DNA of 22,654 bases from positions 1-22,654 of the forward strand of contig SKQI01000131.1 in the NCBI GenBank assembly GCA_007119095.1, written 5' to 3'. Source of the DNA: Wenzhouxiangella sp. Its GTDB lineage: Bacteria; Pseudomonadota; Gammaproteobacteria; Xanthomonadales; Wenzhouxiangellaceae. A model generated the notes under the pieces. It had not been told where the DNA came from. It worked only from the letters and a program-made list of their open reading frames with translations, and made no database searches. Positions 14,855-22,654 of the stretch are shown here, piece by piece. Position numbers and translations under genes: made by a program. Position 1 is the stretch's first letter. Each line of letters begins with the position of its first letter.

Positions 14855-16717
14855 ATGTTTTCGCGACTGCTTGCATGGAGTGCAATCATCAGCCTGGCTG
14901 GGATGAGCCTGGCTTCCGAAGCTTCCACCCGGCAGGGTGTGGTCTACCTGTCCGGGCAGGTCAGTCACTTCAGCTCCGGTCAGCCACGGCTTGCTGGCAA
15001 CGGCAGCCTCGATTGCCAAGCACCGAACCAGCCACTATTCCGGTTTGAGGAGTCGCTGAGCGTCGACCAGATTGATTTGAACGCGCGCACCAACCCGCAG
15101 GGCAACGCGACCGTTTCGATCACGGTGCTGGAAAGCTGTTTCGACGGCACCCTGATATTCAATTACCGGCACGATGCCATCAGCGGCTCTGTTGGTGCTC
15201 AGGGTGACCTGGTTGCCGAGCCCGCTGAGCCCAGCGCGCAACTGGCGGCGACTCCCGGTGCGCAGGCCACGGTCCCCATTCTATATACCGCCCGCACAGC
15301 AGCCCCCTTAGGCTCAACCTTCCGGTTCCGCCTGTTGGCCAGCGGCATCAACTTCAGCCTGCAATCTCCCGAGCTCGGCAACCTGATCGGCACTGCCAGC
15401 CGCAACAACCTGCCGCTATTGGAAATTCGCATTGCCGGGCGCGATAACGTGGTTGAGATCGGAGAATTGCCGCAACCCCTGGACGATCGCTCGGCAGACG
15501 CCGGACGTGCCTTGAATCGGGTCTGTCAGTCGCCCAATCCGCCGGAATTCTGCGATGTGATCGCGCGTGCCATTGAGGAGGCCGAAAGCGAAGAAGAGCG
15601 AACCGAATTGTCACGACGGACCACCATGGCTTTCGACGCTCACCAGGTCACCTCGATCCCAAGCGTTTCCGGTGAGGCCGCGCGCGTTCAGGCCGATAAC
15701 GTCGGCCAGCGCGTACAGGCACTTCGCACTGGAGGACCCATGCCGGTCATGGCGCTGGACGGACTCAGTCTGAGCTACCAGGGGGTCAGGCTCGACAGCA
15801 ACCTGTTGCCACAGTCTCTGCTGAACCGAATCAATGGCCAGGATGATGCCAGCCAGCTATTGAGCCAGCCATGGGGCTTTTTCATCAACGGCAACATTGC
15901 CATTGGCGATCGTTCCCGGCGCGGCCGGGAAACAGGCTACGACTTCGACTCCTGGGGTGTGACCAGCGGTTTTGACTACCGTTTTCGGGAAGGCCATGTC
16001 GCTGGCGTGGCTGTGGGCTATAGCGAATACTCGGCCGACCTTGATGAAGACGGCGGCGGCATGGACAGTGATTCCTGGACAGTTCAGGCGTACGGGTCGT
16101 GGCAGTTCAGCGAGCGTCTTTATGCCGACCTGACGTTGGGTTACACGATGTCGGATTTCGACCTGCAGCGGGTGGTCGACCTGAGCGGCATTGGCCCCTA
16201 TGGACGGCGAATCGCACGCGGCAGTACCGACGGCACCCAGATCGATACCAGCGTGGCCTTGAACTACCGAATCGACACCAGCACGGCGCTTAGCATTACC
16301 CCGTATGGTCAGTTCAACTATGCCCGCACACGCATCGACGGATTCACCGAGTCTGGCACCATTTTCGACTACCGTTACCCCAGTCAGAACTTCGACTCCT
16401 ACCTGTTCACCGGGGGTGTCCGTCTGGCCCGGCCCGTCGCCCTGGAGCGAGGCGTACTGGTGCCATTTGCCGATCTGGCCGTCGAGTACGAAGCCGGGCT
16501 GGATTCCTACACCATGCAACCGGTGCTGGCCGGCAGCGATTTCGACGGGCCGCTGGTGCTGGTCAGTGATCCCGATCGCTTCTTCGGCCGCGCTCACTTC
16601 GGCGTCAGCTTTGTTGGCCTGACCGGCACCCAGTTCTTCGCCAGCTACAGCGCCCTGCTGTTCGACAGCAGCACGACCCGGCACTCGCTTTACCTAGGCG
16701 TGCGTTTCGAGTTTTAG
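14855..16717 (+). CDS. Autotransporter beta-barrel protein
   Basis: This 620-residue exported protein begins at an ATG with GGGAG 6 nt upstream and a signal peptide (MFSRLLAWSAIISLAGMSLA, cleavage near SEA-ST). Residues about 25-240 are a small beta-rich passenger. A charged helical linker follows (AIEEAESEEERTELSRR, then DNVGQRVQALRTGG), as is usual before type V barrels. From residue 340 to the end (WGFFINGNIAIGDRS onward) there are alternating amphipathic strands, a YDFDSWGVTSGFDYR strand pair and a final YLGVRFEF, with terminal Phe as the BAM insertion signal. It should sit in the outer membrane. The gene begins 16 bp after the giant protein gene, so the two are very probably co-transcribed. 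The passenger lacks the long beta-helix of many autotransporters, so it could instead serve its partner. That is inference. Confidence 0.93.
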   Translation: MFSRLLAWSAIISLAGMSLASEASTRQGVVYLSGQVSHFSSGQPRLAGNGSLDCQAPNQPLFRFEESLSVDQIDLNARTNPQGNATVSITVLESCFDGTLIFNYRHDAISGSVGAQGDLVAEPAEPSAQLAATPGAQATVPILYTARTAAPLGSTFRFRLLASGINFSLQSPELGNLIGTASRNNLPLLEIRIAGRDNVVEIGELPQPLDDRSADAGRALNRVCQSPNPPEFCDVIARAIEEAESEEERTELSRRTTMAFDAHQVTSIPSVSGEAARVQADNVGQRVQALRTGGPMPVMALDGLSLSYQGVRLDSNLLPQSLLNRINGQDDASQLLSQPWGFFINGNIAIGDRSRRGRETGYDFDSWGVTSGFDYRFREGHVAGVAVGYSEYSADLDEDGGGMDSDSWTVQAYGSWQFSERLYADLTLGYTMSDFDLQRVVDLSGIGPYGRRIARGSTDGTQIDTSVALNYRIDTSTALSITPYGQFNYARTRIDGFTESGTIFDYRYPSQNFDSYLFTGGVRLARPVALERGVLVPFADLAVEYEAGLDSYTMQPVLAGSDFDGPLVLVSDPDRFFGRAHFGVSFVGLTGTQFFASYSALLFDSSTTRHSLYLGVRFEF

Positions 16718-16720
16718 AAA

Positions 16721-16732
16721 GCCGTTTTCGGC
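16721..16732. terminator. Short hairpin between convergent genes
   Basis: GCCG-TTTT-CGGC lies in the 32-nt gap between the convergent autotransporter and regulator stop codons. Only four base pairs form and no T-tract follows on either strand, so termination here is only possible. No better terminator is visible in the gap. Confidence 0.25.
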
Positions 16733-16749
16733 AGCTGGCCCACGGTTGG

Positions 16750-19700
16750 TTAGCTGCCTTGTTCGGCCAGCTGTTGCCGCCACTGGCGCGGCGACATGCC
16801 CATTTTCCGGTTGAACACGCGCGAAAAGGCCGACACACTTCGAAATCCGGTTGCATAAGCAATGCAGGAGACCTGATGATCGGTTTCCCGAAGCTGGTTG
16901 ATTGCTTCTTCCAGGCGGATTTCGCGAATCAGCTCCGCCGGGCTCGATTGGGTGAACTCCTTGATTTGACGGTAAAGTACGCTCCGGCTCATGCCCAGCC
17001 GATGGGCCAGGCGGTCGACAGAAAAATCCGGGTCGGCCAGATGCAGCAATACCTCCAGTCGGATCTGGGCCAGTAGGCTGACCTCATCACTGCCCCGATC
17101 ATCCCCCTGGGCGATCCGGGCTTCCGGCTGTTCGGACTGAGTGAGAGCTGCGTTGTCTGCCACTTCTTCAGATCCTTGCCCTGAGTCGGTGAACGTTCCA
17201 ACCTGCTCCAGCATGGCTTCCAGAGTTCGCGTCCGCGCCTGAACGACATCCAGATTACGCAGTTTTTTCGTGCGCTTGGTCTGCTGCATCAGTGGTTCCA
17301 TGGCCGCCGACAAGGCTGACTTGAGTTCACGGCTGACCGCTTGCAACGCGGTTCTATGCTGGATATCAACTTTTCGGAACGCATCGGAGAGGCTGGAGAC
17401 CTGCTCGGTGGCAATAGTCAAGCGCCGGGACCGATCCTGAATCTCTTCCTCCAGTCGACGCTCACGCAGCTGACCGACTCGCCAGAAAGCAAACATCAGC
17501 AGCAACCCTGCAAAGGCGCCGAATCCATGCAAAAGCGGATGCTCGTGAAGTCGATACCCGGCACTGAACGATAGGGTCTGTGCAGCGTCTGGCCAGGGGG
17601 TGTTGACGTAGCGCGAACTGACCTCAAGCGTATGTCGCCCCGGTTTCAGGTCGCGAAAATTCAGGTTTCGCCGGTGCCCCACCTCGTTCCACGCTTCTTC
17701 TCCTGAGAAACGATACCGGAACTGTACATTTTCCGGCTCGGCCAGGGCGATAGCCGTCAATTCCACCTCAAGGTGGCGCGCATGTCGCGACAGGTGAAGG
17801 GACTCGTCAGCCGCCGGGTTTAGCACCCGAAGTTGCGTCGCCAGTGATTGCTGCTCGACCGAACGACCAACCAGCGGTCGAATGGAAACCAGTCCCATCT
17901 GGTTGGGAAACCAGATGCGGCCGTCGGCGGTGCGCGCCCCAGCGCGGTAAACACCACCGTTTCCCTCGATGCTGGTCAACCCATGACGTTGGCCAAGACG
18001 ATAGAAATCCGGTGTGATGCTGACGCTTCCCCGCAGGAAAGCTTGCAGCGCGTCGACATCCACCCAGTAAATGCCCCCGTTGGTATTCACCCACAGCCGG
18101 TTGTCGTCATCAAGAATCAGGTAGTGGGCACTGTGGTGAGGCAGCCCTGCGGTTTGCGAAATACAGCCGTCAACATTCAGTCCCGAATCCAGCAGACAGA
18201 TACCGGCATCTTCTGTCCCGACCAGCACTGAGCCGTCATCCAGATGCAACAGCGATCTCACGAACTCACTGGACAGACCTTGCTCGAGCCCAATCACGCG
18301 ATCCGGGGAAGTCGATCCATGGTCGCGCCTGTATACAAGGAGGCCGTGGCCGTTGGTACCGAATATCAGTCGGCCGGCGTCGTCCTCCAGGGCTGTCCGC
18401 ACCGTTGCGGAGTGAACGGCCTGCTGCTGCCAGCTTGAATCGCCGGCGCGCCGAAACAAGCCCGCATCCGTCCCCGCCCAGACCACTCCCTCTAGATCCC
18501 TGTGCAGGAGCAACACCTCATCAGTCGGGACAGGAAAGTCATCAATCGGGCGGCAGCTGCCTGGCTGCTCCAGAAGGCACAGACCGTGACCTGCAATCAG
18601 CAGTCCTGTGCTGTCTGGCAGCACATCCCGAATCGCACGATCCAACAATCGGGTCCAGCGGCCGGTTGCTGGTTCAAACTGAGCGAGCTCAACCCAGCTT
18701 CCAACAAGAATGGCATCATCCAAAGTACTCACAAAGGTAATGTTGGGGTCGGCCAGCTCCCCGGGACTGGCACCGTGCATCTCGATGGCAGTTTGCTTGA
18801 GTAGGCGGACACCGGAGCGCGGCTGGGCAAGCCAGATCTGATCGAAAGGGTCAACCACGAAATCGACGATGCGCTCCTCGGCGCGATACTTCAGCAGCCC
18901 GTCTCGCCACAGATTAAGGCCATCGTTGATCCAGCGCCGACCCACACTGTCAATCCACTCGATCCTGACTGGGCTGCGATCGGCTGTCGGGCTGGTGGCG
19001 TGTGGAACAGGTAAAGGAGTCACGAGTGACCCGGACACCATATGCGGGCCAAATCCCGTCGAGCTGAAAAGATTGGCCAGCAACCAGCCGCGCTCTGTCC
19101 ATGCAGCCCGGATGGGCCTTGGCTGGAGTTGGTCGAGGTCGAGACGGTGAACCAAGGTCAAACCACCATCCGAGGGCCCGAATTGCAAAAGCGATTGCGC
19201 TGCAACCACCAGTAACTCAGCCTCTGGACCACTGGCCAGGCCAACCAATCGGTCGGAGTCAATATGCAACAGCAAGCGTGGCTGGTCGTCTGCATCGGTC
19301 AGCTCAAAAACGCGACCATCGGCAGTACCGATCAACAATCGTTCGCCGTAGTGGTCAGTCGCAATGGCGGAAAAAGGGGCAGCATCATAAGTGCTGATGC
19401 CTGAGTCAGGATCCCAGGAGCGCAGTAAGCGCCGACCGGAACATATGAACCATAACTTGTCATTGAACGGCACGGCCCGATCGAGATCTGCAGCACTCAG
19501 AACCTGATAGCCATTTTCTCCCAAGTGGCCAATCCGCCCGTCCTCGAGTTGAACCATGACCCCGCCGACATCGCCAGGCGCGGAAAAAACTCTTGCAAAA
19601 CGGTTTCCGGCAAGTTCCGGCGTATTGGCGCGGTTGAAGTGCTGAAAGTCGAAACCCTGATATCGCACCAGGCCGTCATAGGTCGCCAGCCAAAGCTGGT

Positions 19701-19848
19701 TACTGCGGTCCAGCGCCAACCCAGAAACATTCTCGGCTGGAAGCCCTTCATCCACCGACCATTGCTTAACAAGCCTGTACTGGCTCTCTGATTCAGCATC
19801 AAAGCATATACCTACACAAGCTAAAGCAACAAAAAGATATCTCCACAC
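16750..19848 (-). CDS. Membrane propeller-AraC regulator with a degenerate kinase helix
   Basis: This 1032-residue protein has the layout of hybrid two-component (HTCS-type) sensors but lacks their kinase core. A GTG start (19848) gives a short signal or anchor sequence (MWRYLFVALACVGICF). Periplasmic two-component-regulator propeller repeats follow (QLWLATYDGLVRYQG, LLIGTADGRVF, VVWAGTDAGLF, RLWVNTNGGIYW, RIWFPNQMGL; about residues 25-660), then a Y_Y_Y-like domain (FRYRFSGEEAWNEVGHRRNL, about 700-765) and a transmembrane helix (about 770-790). Residues about 791-880 form a coiled helix pair resembling a HisKA domain, in which the H-box reads VSRELKSALSAAMEPL with Arg840 in place of His. No ATPase or receiver domain follows. 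The end (about 935-1031) is an AraC-type double helix-turn-helix. It probably binds DNA from the membrane in answer to an extracellular ligand. It is divergent from the repeat-protein gene and convergent with the autotransporter. The Shine-Dalgarno is weak. Confidence 0.93.
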   Translation of the reverse strand: MWRYLFVALACVGICFDAESESQYRLVKQWSVDEGLPAENVSGLALDRSNQLWLATYDGLVRYQGFDFQHFNRANTPELAGNRFARVFSAPGDVGGVMVQLEDGRIGHLGENGYQVLSAADLDRAVPFNDKLWFICSGRRLLRSWDPDSGISTYDAAPFSAIATDHYGERLLIGTADGRVFELTDADDQPRLLLHIDSDRLVGLASGPEAELLVVAAQSLLQFGPSDGGLTLVHRLDLDQLQPRPIRAAWTERGWLLANLFSSTGFGPHMVSGSLVTPLPVPHATSPTADRSPVRIEWIDSVGRRWINDGLNLWRDGLLKYRAEERIVDFVVDPFDQIWLAQPRSGVRLLKQTAIEMHGASPGELADPNITFVSTLDDAILVGSWVELAQFEPATGRWTRLLDRAIRDVLPDSTGLLIAGHGLCLLEQPGSCRPIDDFPVPTDEVLLLHRDLEGVVWAGTDAGLFRRAGDSSWQQQAVHSATVRTALEDDAGRLIFGTNGHGLLVYRRDHGSTSPDRVIGLEQGLSSEFVRSLLHLDDGSVLVGTEDAGICLLDSGLNVDGCISQTAGLPHHSAHYLILDDDNRLWVNTNGGIYWVDVDALQAFLRGSVSITPDFYRLGQRHGLTSIEGNGGVYRAGARTADGRIWFPNQMGLVSIRPLVGRSVEQQSLATQLRVLNPAADESLHLSRHARHLEVELTAIALAEPENVQFRYRFSGEEAWNEVGHRRNLNFRDLKPGRHTLEVSSRYVNTPWPDAAQTLSFSAGYRLHEHPLLHGFGAFAGLLLMFAFWRVGQLRERRLEEEIQDRSRRLTIATEQVSSLSDAFRKVDIQHRTALQAVSRELKSALSAAMEPLMQQTKRTKKLRNLDVVQARTRTLEAMLEQVGTFTDSGQGSEEVADNAALTQSEQPEARIAQGDDRGSDEVSLLAQIRLEVLLHLADPDFSVDRLAHRLGMSRSVLYRQIKEFTQSSPAELIREIRLEEAINQLRETDHQVSCIAYATGFRSVSAFSRVFNRKMGMSPRQWRQQLAEQGS

Positions 19849-20028
19849 TTGCCCGTACCGAAATCCAAAGCGCGATTATCGCGCGATTCCGTTCCACAGA
19901 ACAACCGAATGGCTCCCGGGACGTTTGGAAAAAACTTTGGGATGCAAGGACAAAAGTTTGATCTTTCAATTCAGCCGGTCGAAAGTAGACTTTGCGCCTC
20001 TTCTTTTCAAACGGGGGCACCCATCATC
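19849..20028. promoter_or_regulatory. Divergent control region with a perfect palindrome
   Basis: This 180-nt region separates the regulator gene from the DUF7507-repeat gene. It holds the inverted repeat GCGCGAT-T-ATCGCGC (19870-19884, seven pairs around one base), 21 nt upstream of the regulator's GTG, a possible operator for self-control. Further on there are short direct repeats (TTTGG at 19924-19928 and 19936-19940), which could suit an AraC-type protein because these bind direct repeats. A TTGATC (19958-19963) might be a -35 box for the rightward gene, with no convincing -10. Confidence 0.45.
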
Positions 20029-22654
20029 ATGGTTTTCAAGCAATTTCTAAAAAGTGGACTGCGAGCCCAGGAGCGAATGAATCGTTCCCCGTACCTTTCA
20101 GTGCCGGCACTACTCGCAGTCACGACGATGCTTGCGATATCCAGTCTGGCTGGCGCACAAACCGCACCAACCAACTTCAATCTCATATTTCAGGAAGCCA
20201 CTCAGAGCGAGATCGACGGCGTACCCGGCTACGGCGCCAACTTCGGGGCCGGAAACACCTATGACCTCAGGTTCGGACAGGACAACGATGGCAATCCGGT
20301 CCAGACACCCATTATTGAAAGCTTCGAGGTGGGTCCGGATCTTTTCATCCAGGTCCCCCGGCCCGTGCCCACGCCCTACGACCGGGTGATCGTCAATCGG
20401 CGAGTTACGCCCAGCGTGGACAATCTGAACAAGTTCACCGGCTTTTTCAGCAACAACGGACTTGCCGGTGGCGTGGCCGATGGCGCTGAGGTCTTTTTTC
20501 AATCCACATTCATCGGGTCGATTGAAGAGATCATCAACAGCTACGACATCGATCGTGGTGCGGACAACGTTTTCGCCAACGCCGCCTCTGTAGCAACCCG
20601 CAACAATGTCCAGCGCATCGATATGATCATTGATGACCCGCTGTTAGTCGGCGCGGGTGCATTGGCTAGAACCGGCATCCTGCTCCTTGAGCGCGGCGGA
20701 AACGATCAACTGACATTTGCTGCCATCACCAGCCTCGACCCCGACACCGGCGAAGTGACCGGTCTGGGCCCACTGGTCCAGACTTCTGGCCCGCTGGGCA
20801 ATACCTGGGGCTCCACCGGCGTAAATCGAGCGACTACGGTATTTCAGAACGCCAACGCTCAGACAGGTTTTCAGGATATCCGTCCGGACCAAAACCTGAG
20901 CCCGCAGGCTATCAGCGGTAGCTTCATCAGCCTGGCAGATCTGGGCATTGCTGCAGGCCAGCCAATATTCGGCCTGGCCTTGTTCGGTAACGACGTGGAC
21001 GACACCATGGACCTGATCGGCCTTACTGATGTCCCGCTGGATACCGATGGCACCGGCGACGGCGGCCTTGACCTGATGGGCGGCGGCGGCTTCTTTTTCT
21101 CGTCCCAATTGGAGCTCGACAAGCAGGCCGACGTGGCCACCTATGCCAATGTTGGCGATGAAATCCAATACAGCTTTGTGCTGAGCAACAACGGCGCGGT
21201 GACCCTGACCAACGTCCAGGTCAACGACCCGATGCTCGGGGGCCTGGTCCCTTGCTCTCCGTCAACCCTGTTGCCAGGAGAAGCCGCCAACTGCGGTCCC
21301 GTAACCTACGTGGTGACCCAGGCAGATATCGACGCAGGCCAGATCACCAATGTGGCCCAGGGCTCCGGCCTGGATCCGGATGACGAGCCCTTGTTTGCGC
21401 TCGATAGCGCCATCGTAACCGGCCCTGCCCAGGAACCCGGTCTGGAGGTGGAGAAACTGCTGACCGATTCACCCGACCCGATCTTTGCCGGCGACCTGCT
21501 CGAGTTCACTATCAGCGCGACCAACACCGGCAATATCACGTTGACCGACGTCGTCGTCACCGATCCACTGCTCGACCCTGACAGCATCACCTGCCCCACC
21601 CTGGCTCCCGGTGACAGCTGTGTACTGATCGGCACTTATGAAGTAAACCAGGCCGACATCAATGCCGGAGAATTCATCAATCTGGCGTCAGCCGAAGCAC
21701 CTGACCCGACCGATCCGGGCGGCCCGCCGCTGACAGACGATGACGAAGTAACTACCCCCCTGCCAGCCGTACCTGATATCGTGCTGGATAAAGTCATTTC
21801 TGCAGGGAGCCCGTTCAGCCAGGTCAATGATCAGATCGACTATTCGCTGACTGCCACGAACACCGGCAATGTCCCGCTGGAAAATGTCATCATCAATGAC
21901 CCCGACATCGCCAGCCTGAGCTGCGTTCCGGCTCAGCCAGCAACGCTCGCTCCCGGCGAAACTCTAGTCTGTACTGGCAGCTACAACGTTGACCAGGACG
22001 ATATCGACGCAGGCTTTTTCACCAATGTTGGCACTGTCGATGGGTCGGGCCCGGCTGGCCAGCCCGTTTCCGATACGGACGACGCTACTGCTGACGGTCC
22101 GGCCGCCGCGCCCGGTATTGAAGTGGCGAAGGAGCTCACTGACGCGCCAGATCCGATCGTCGATGGCAGCGTATTGACTTATACCGTCACCGCGACCAAC
22201 ACCGGTAACGTCACGCTGACCGATGTCGTGGTCTCCGATGACCTGATCGATCCGTCCTCGATCACCTGCCCCTCCGTGGCACCAGGCGACACCTGCGTTC
22301 TGACCGGGACGTATACGGTCGACCAGGATGACATCGATGCCGGCCAGATCGTCAATACGGGCTCTGTCGAGGCACCGGATCCCACCGATCCGGGTGGTCC
22401 GCCGCTGACCGACGATGACGACGTAACTACACCCATCAACCAAGGCCCCGCCATTGAACTGGTCAAGGAGCTGACCGATGCGCCGACGCCGATCGTTGAT
22501 GGCAGCGTGCTGACCTACACTGTCACGGCCACTAACACCGGCAATGTGACGCTGACCAATGTCGTCGTGACCGACAACTTGATCGATCCGTCGAGCATCA
22601 CCTGCCCGAGTGTTGCACCAGGCGACACCTGCATCCTGACCGGAACGTACACGG
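20029..22654 (+). CDS. Secreted DUF7507/DUF11-like tandem-repeat protein, 3' end missing
   Basis: The open frame runs from the ATG at 20029 to the window end, at least 875 residues, with no stop. An internal ATG at 20077, with AGGAG just upstream but only 3 nt away, would give the tidier signal peptide MNRSPYLSVPALLAVTTMLA followed by ISSLAGA-QT, so the start is uncertain between the two. Residues about 45-360 form a domain I do not recognise; it contains a glycine-rich DLMGGGGFFFSS end. From 21109 there are tandem repeats of about 112 residues of the DUF7507/DUF11-like class, with the pattern TYTVTATNTGNVTLTDVVV, then a CPSVAPGDTC and TYTVDQDDIDAG. The protein is very acidic and rich in Asp, Thr and Val. 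Such repeats usually form stalks that hold a functional tip away from the cell. The C-terminus, where an anchor would be, lies outside the window. It is divergent from the propeller-AraC regulator, which may control it. Confidence 0.88.
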   Translation, partial: MVFKQFLKSGLRAQERMNRSPYLSVPALLAVTTMLAISSLAGAQTAPTNFNLIFQEATQSEIDGVPGYGANFGAGNTYDLRFGQDNDGNPVQTPIIESFEVGPDLFIQVPRPVPTPYDRVIVNRRVTPSVDNLNKFTGFFSNNGLAGGVADGAEVFFQSTFIGSIEEIINSYDIDRGADNVFANAASVATRNNVQRIDMIIDDPLLVGAGALARTGILLLERGGNDQLTFAAITSLDPDTGEVTGLGPLVQTSGPLGNTWGSTGVNRATTVFQNANAQTGFQDIRPDQNLSPQAISGSFISLADLGIAAGQPIFGLALFGNDVDDTMDLIGLTDVPLDTDGTGDGGLDLMGGGGFFFSSQLELDKQADVATYANVGDEIQYSFVLSNNGAVTLTNVQVNDPMLGGLVPCSPSTLLPGEAANCGPVTYVVTQADIDAGQITNVAQGSGLDPDDEPLFALDSAIVTGPAQEPGLEVEKLLTDSPDPIFAGDLLEFTISATNTGNITLTDVVVTDPLLDPDSITCPTLAPGDSCVLIGTYEVNQADINAGEFINLASAEAPDPTDPGGPPLTDDDEVTTPLPAVPDIVLDKVISAGSPFSQVNDQIDYSLTATNTGNVPLENVIINDPDIASLSCVPAQPATLAPGETLVCTGSYNVDQDDIDAGFFTNVGTVDGSGPAGQPVSDTDDATADGPAAAPGIEVAKELTDAPDPIVDGSVLTYTVTATNTGNVTLTDVVVSDDLIDPSSITCPSVAPGDTCVLTGTYTVDQDDIDAGQIVNTGSVEAPDPTDPGGPPLTDDDDVTTPINQGPAIELVKELTDAPTPIVDGSVLTYTVTATNTGNVTLTNVVVTDNLIDPSSITCPSVAPGDTCILTGTYT
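21109..22654 (+). repeat. Tandem DUF7507-like repeats
   Basis: Five repeats begin at 21109, 21442, 21778, 22117 and 22453, with periods of 111, 112, 113 and 112 codons; the fifth is cut by the window end. Repeats 2, 4 and 5 are very alike in protein, sharing the EAPDPTDPGGPPLTDDD linker (2 and 4) and the CPSVAPGDTC core (4 and 5). Repeats 4 and 5 are also close in DNA, which suggests recent duplication at the 3' side, while repeats 1 and 3 are older. Confidence 0.9.

Overview
The window is GC-rich bacterial DNA. Its gene content is a set of large exported, acidic, repeat-built surface proteins, an autotransporter barrel that ends in Phe, a propeller-AraC membrane regulator, and REP-like intergenic palindromes. 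This points to a Gram-negative gammaproteobacterium of the Xanthomonadales/Wenzhouxiangella kind. That placement is inference from protein style, with no rRNA or marker gene to confirm it. No tRNA, rRNA, CRISPR array, transposase or phage gene was seen.

Left part (1-4730), housekeeping-like genes set among repeats: a DUF72 (YecE-like) protein (118-978, +); an orphan membrane-anchored ethylbenzene-dehydrogenase-type haem-binding protein (1288-2688, -); and a DUF2779 protein that combines an N-terminal PD-(D/E)XK, Cys-cluster nuclease region with a C-terminal DEDD-exonuclease-like region (3212-4729, +). The haem protein gene is bracketed on both sides by copies of a composite intergenic repeat, made of a 104-nt A module, a 17-nt linker and a 101-nt B module.

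Middle part (4730-8920): a TTG-initiated, secreted 1078-residue protein with an N-terminal part I do not recognise and twelve plant-type 24-residue leucine-rich repeats (4851-8087, +). It converges, across a perfect GC-rich hairpin, on a small MazG-like nucleotide pyrophosphohydrolase (8140-8535, -). A 384-bp gap follows. It holds a likely structured 5' leader with two mutually exclusive stems just upstream of the next operon.

Right part (8920-22654), a surface-protein island: a 1972-residue exported mosaic (cohesin-like and dockerin-like modules, four tandem HDFG-type Ig-like modules, a seven-bladed integrin-type FG-GAP propeller and an IPT/TIG domain) lies 16 bp upstream of a 620-residue autotransporter-barrel protein, probably in one operon. 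Converging on this pair is a 1032-residue membrane regulator: periplasmic propeller, Y_Y_Y domain, one transmembrane helix, a degenerate histidine-kinase dimerisation helix that has lost its His, and a cytoplasmic AraC DNA-binding domain. Divergent from the regulator, across 180 bp containing a perfect palindrome, is a secreted protein with tandem ~112-residue DUF7507/DUF11-like repeats that runs off the window end.

A working hypothesis (inference) is that the one-piece propeller-AraC regulator senses an extracellular cue and controls the neighbouring adhesin-like genes, with the autotransporter protein helping to display or export its giant operon partner. The most unusual items are the kinase-less regulator with its His-to-Arg H-box, the switch-like leader, the cohesin/dockerin/integrin-propeller mosaic next to an autotransporter barrel, and the composite repeats around the orphan haem protein.
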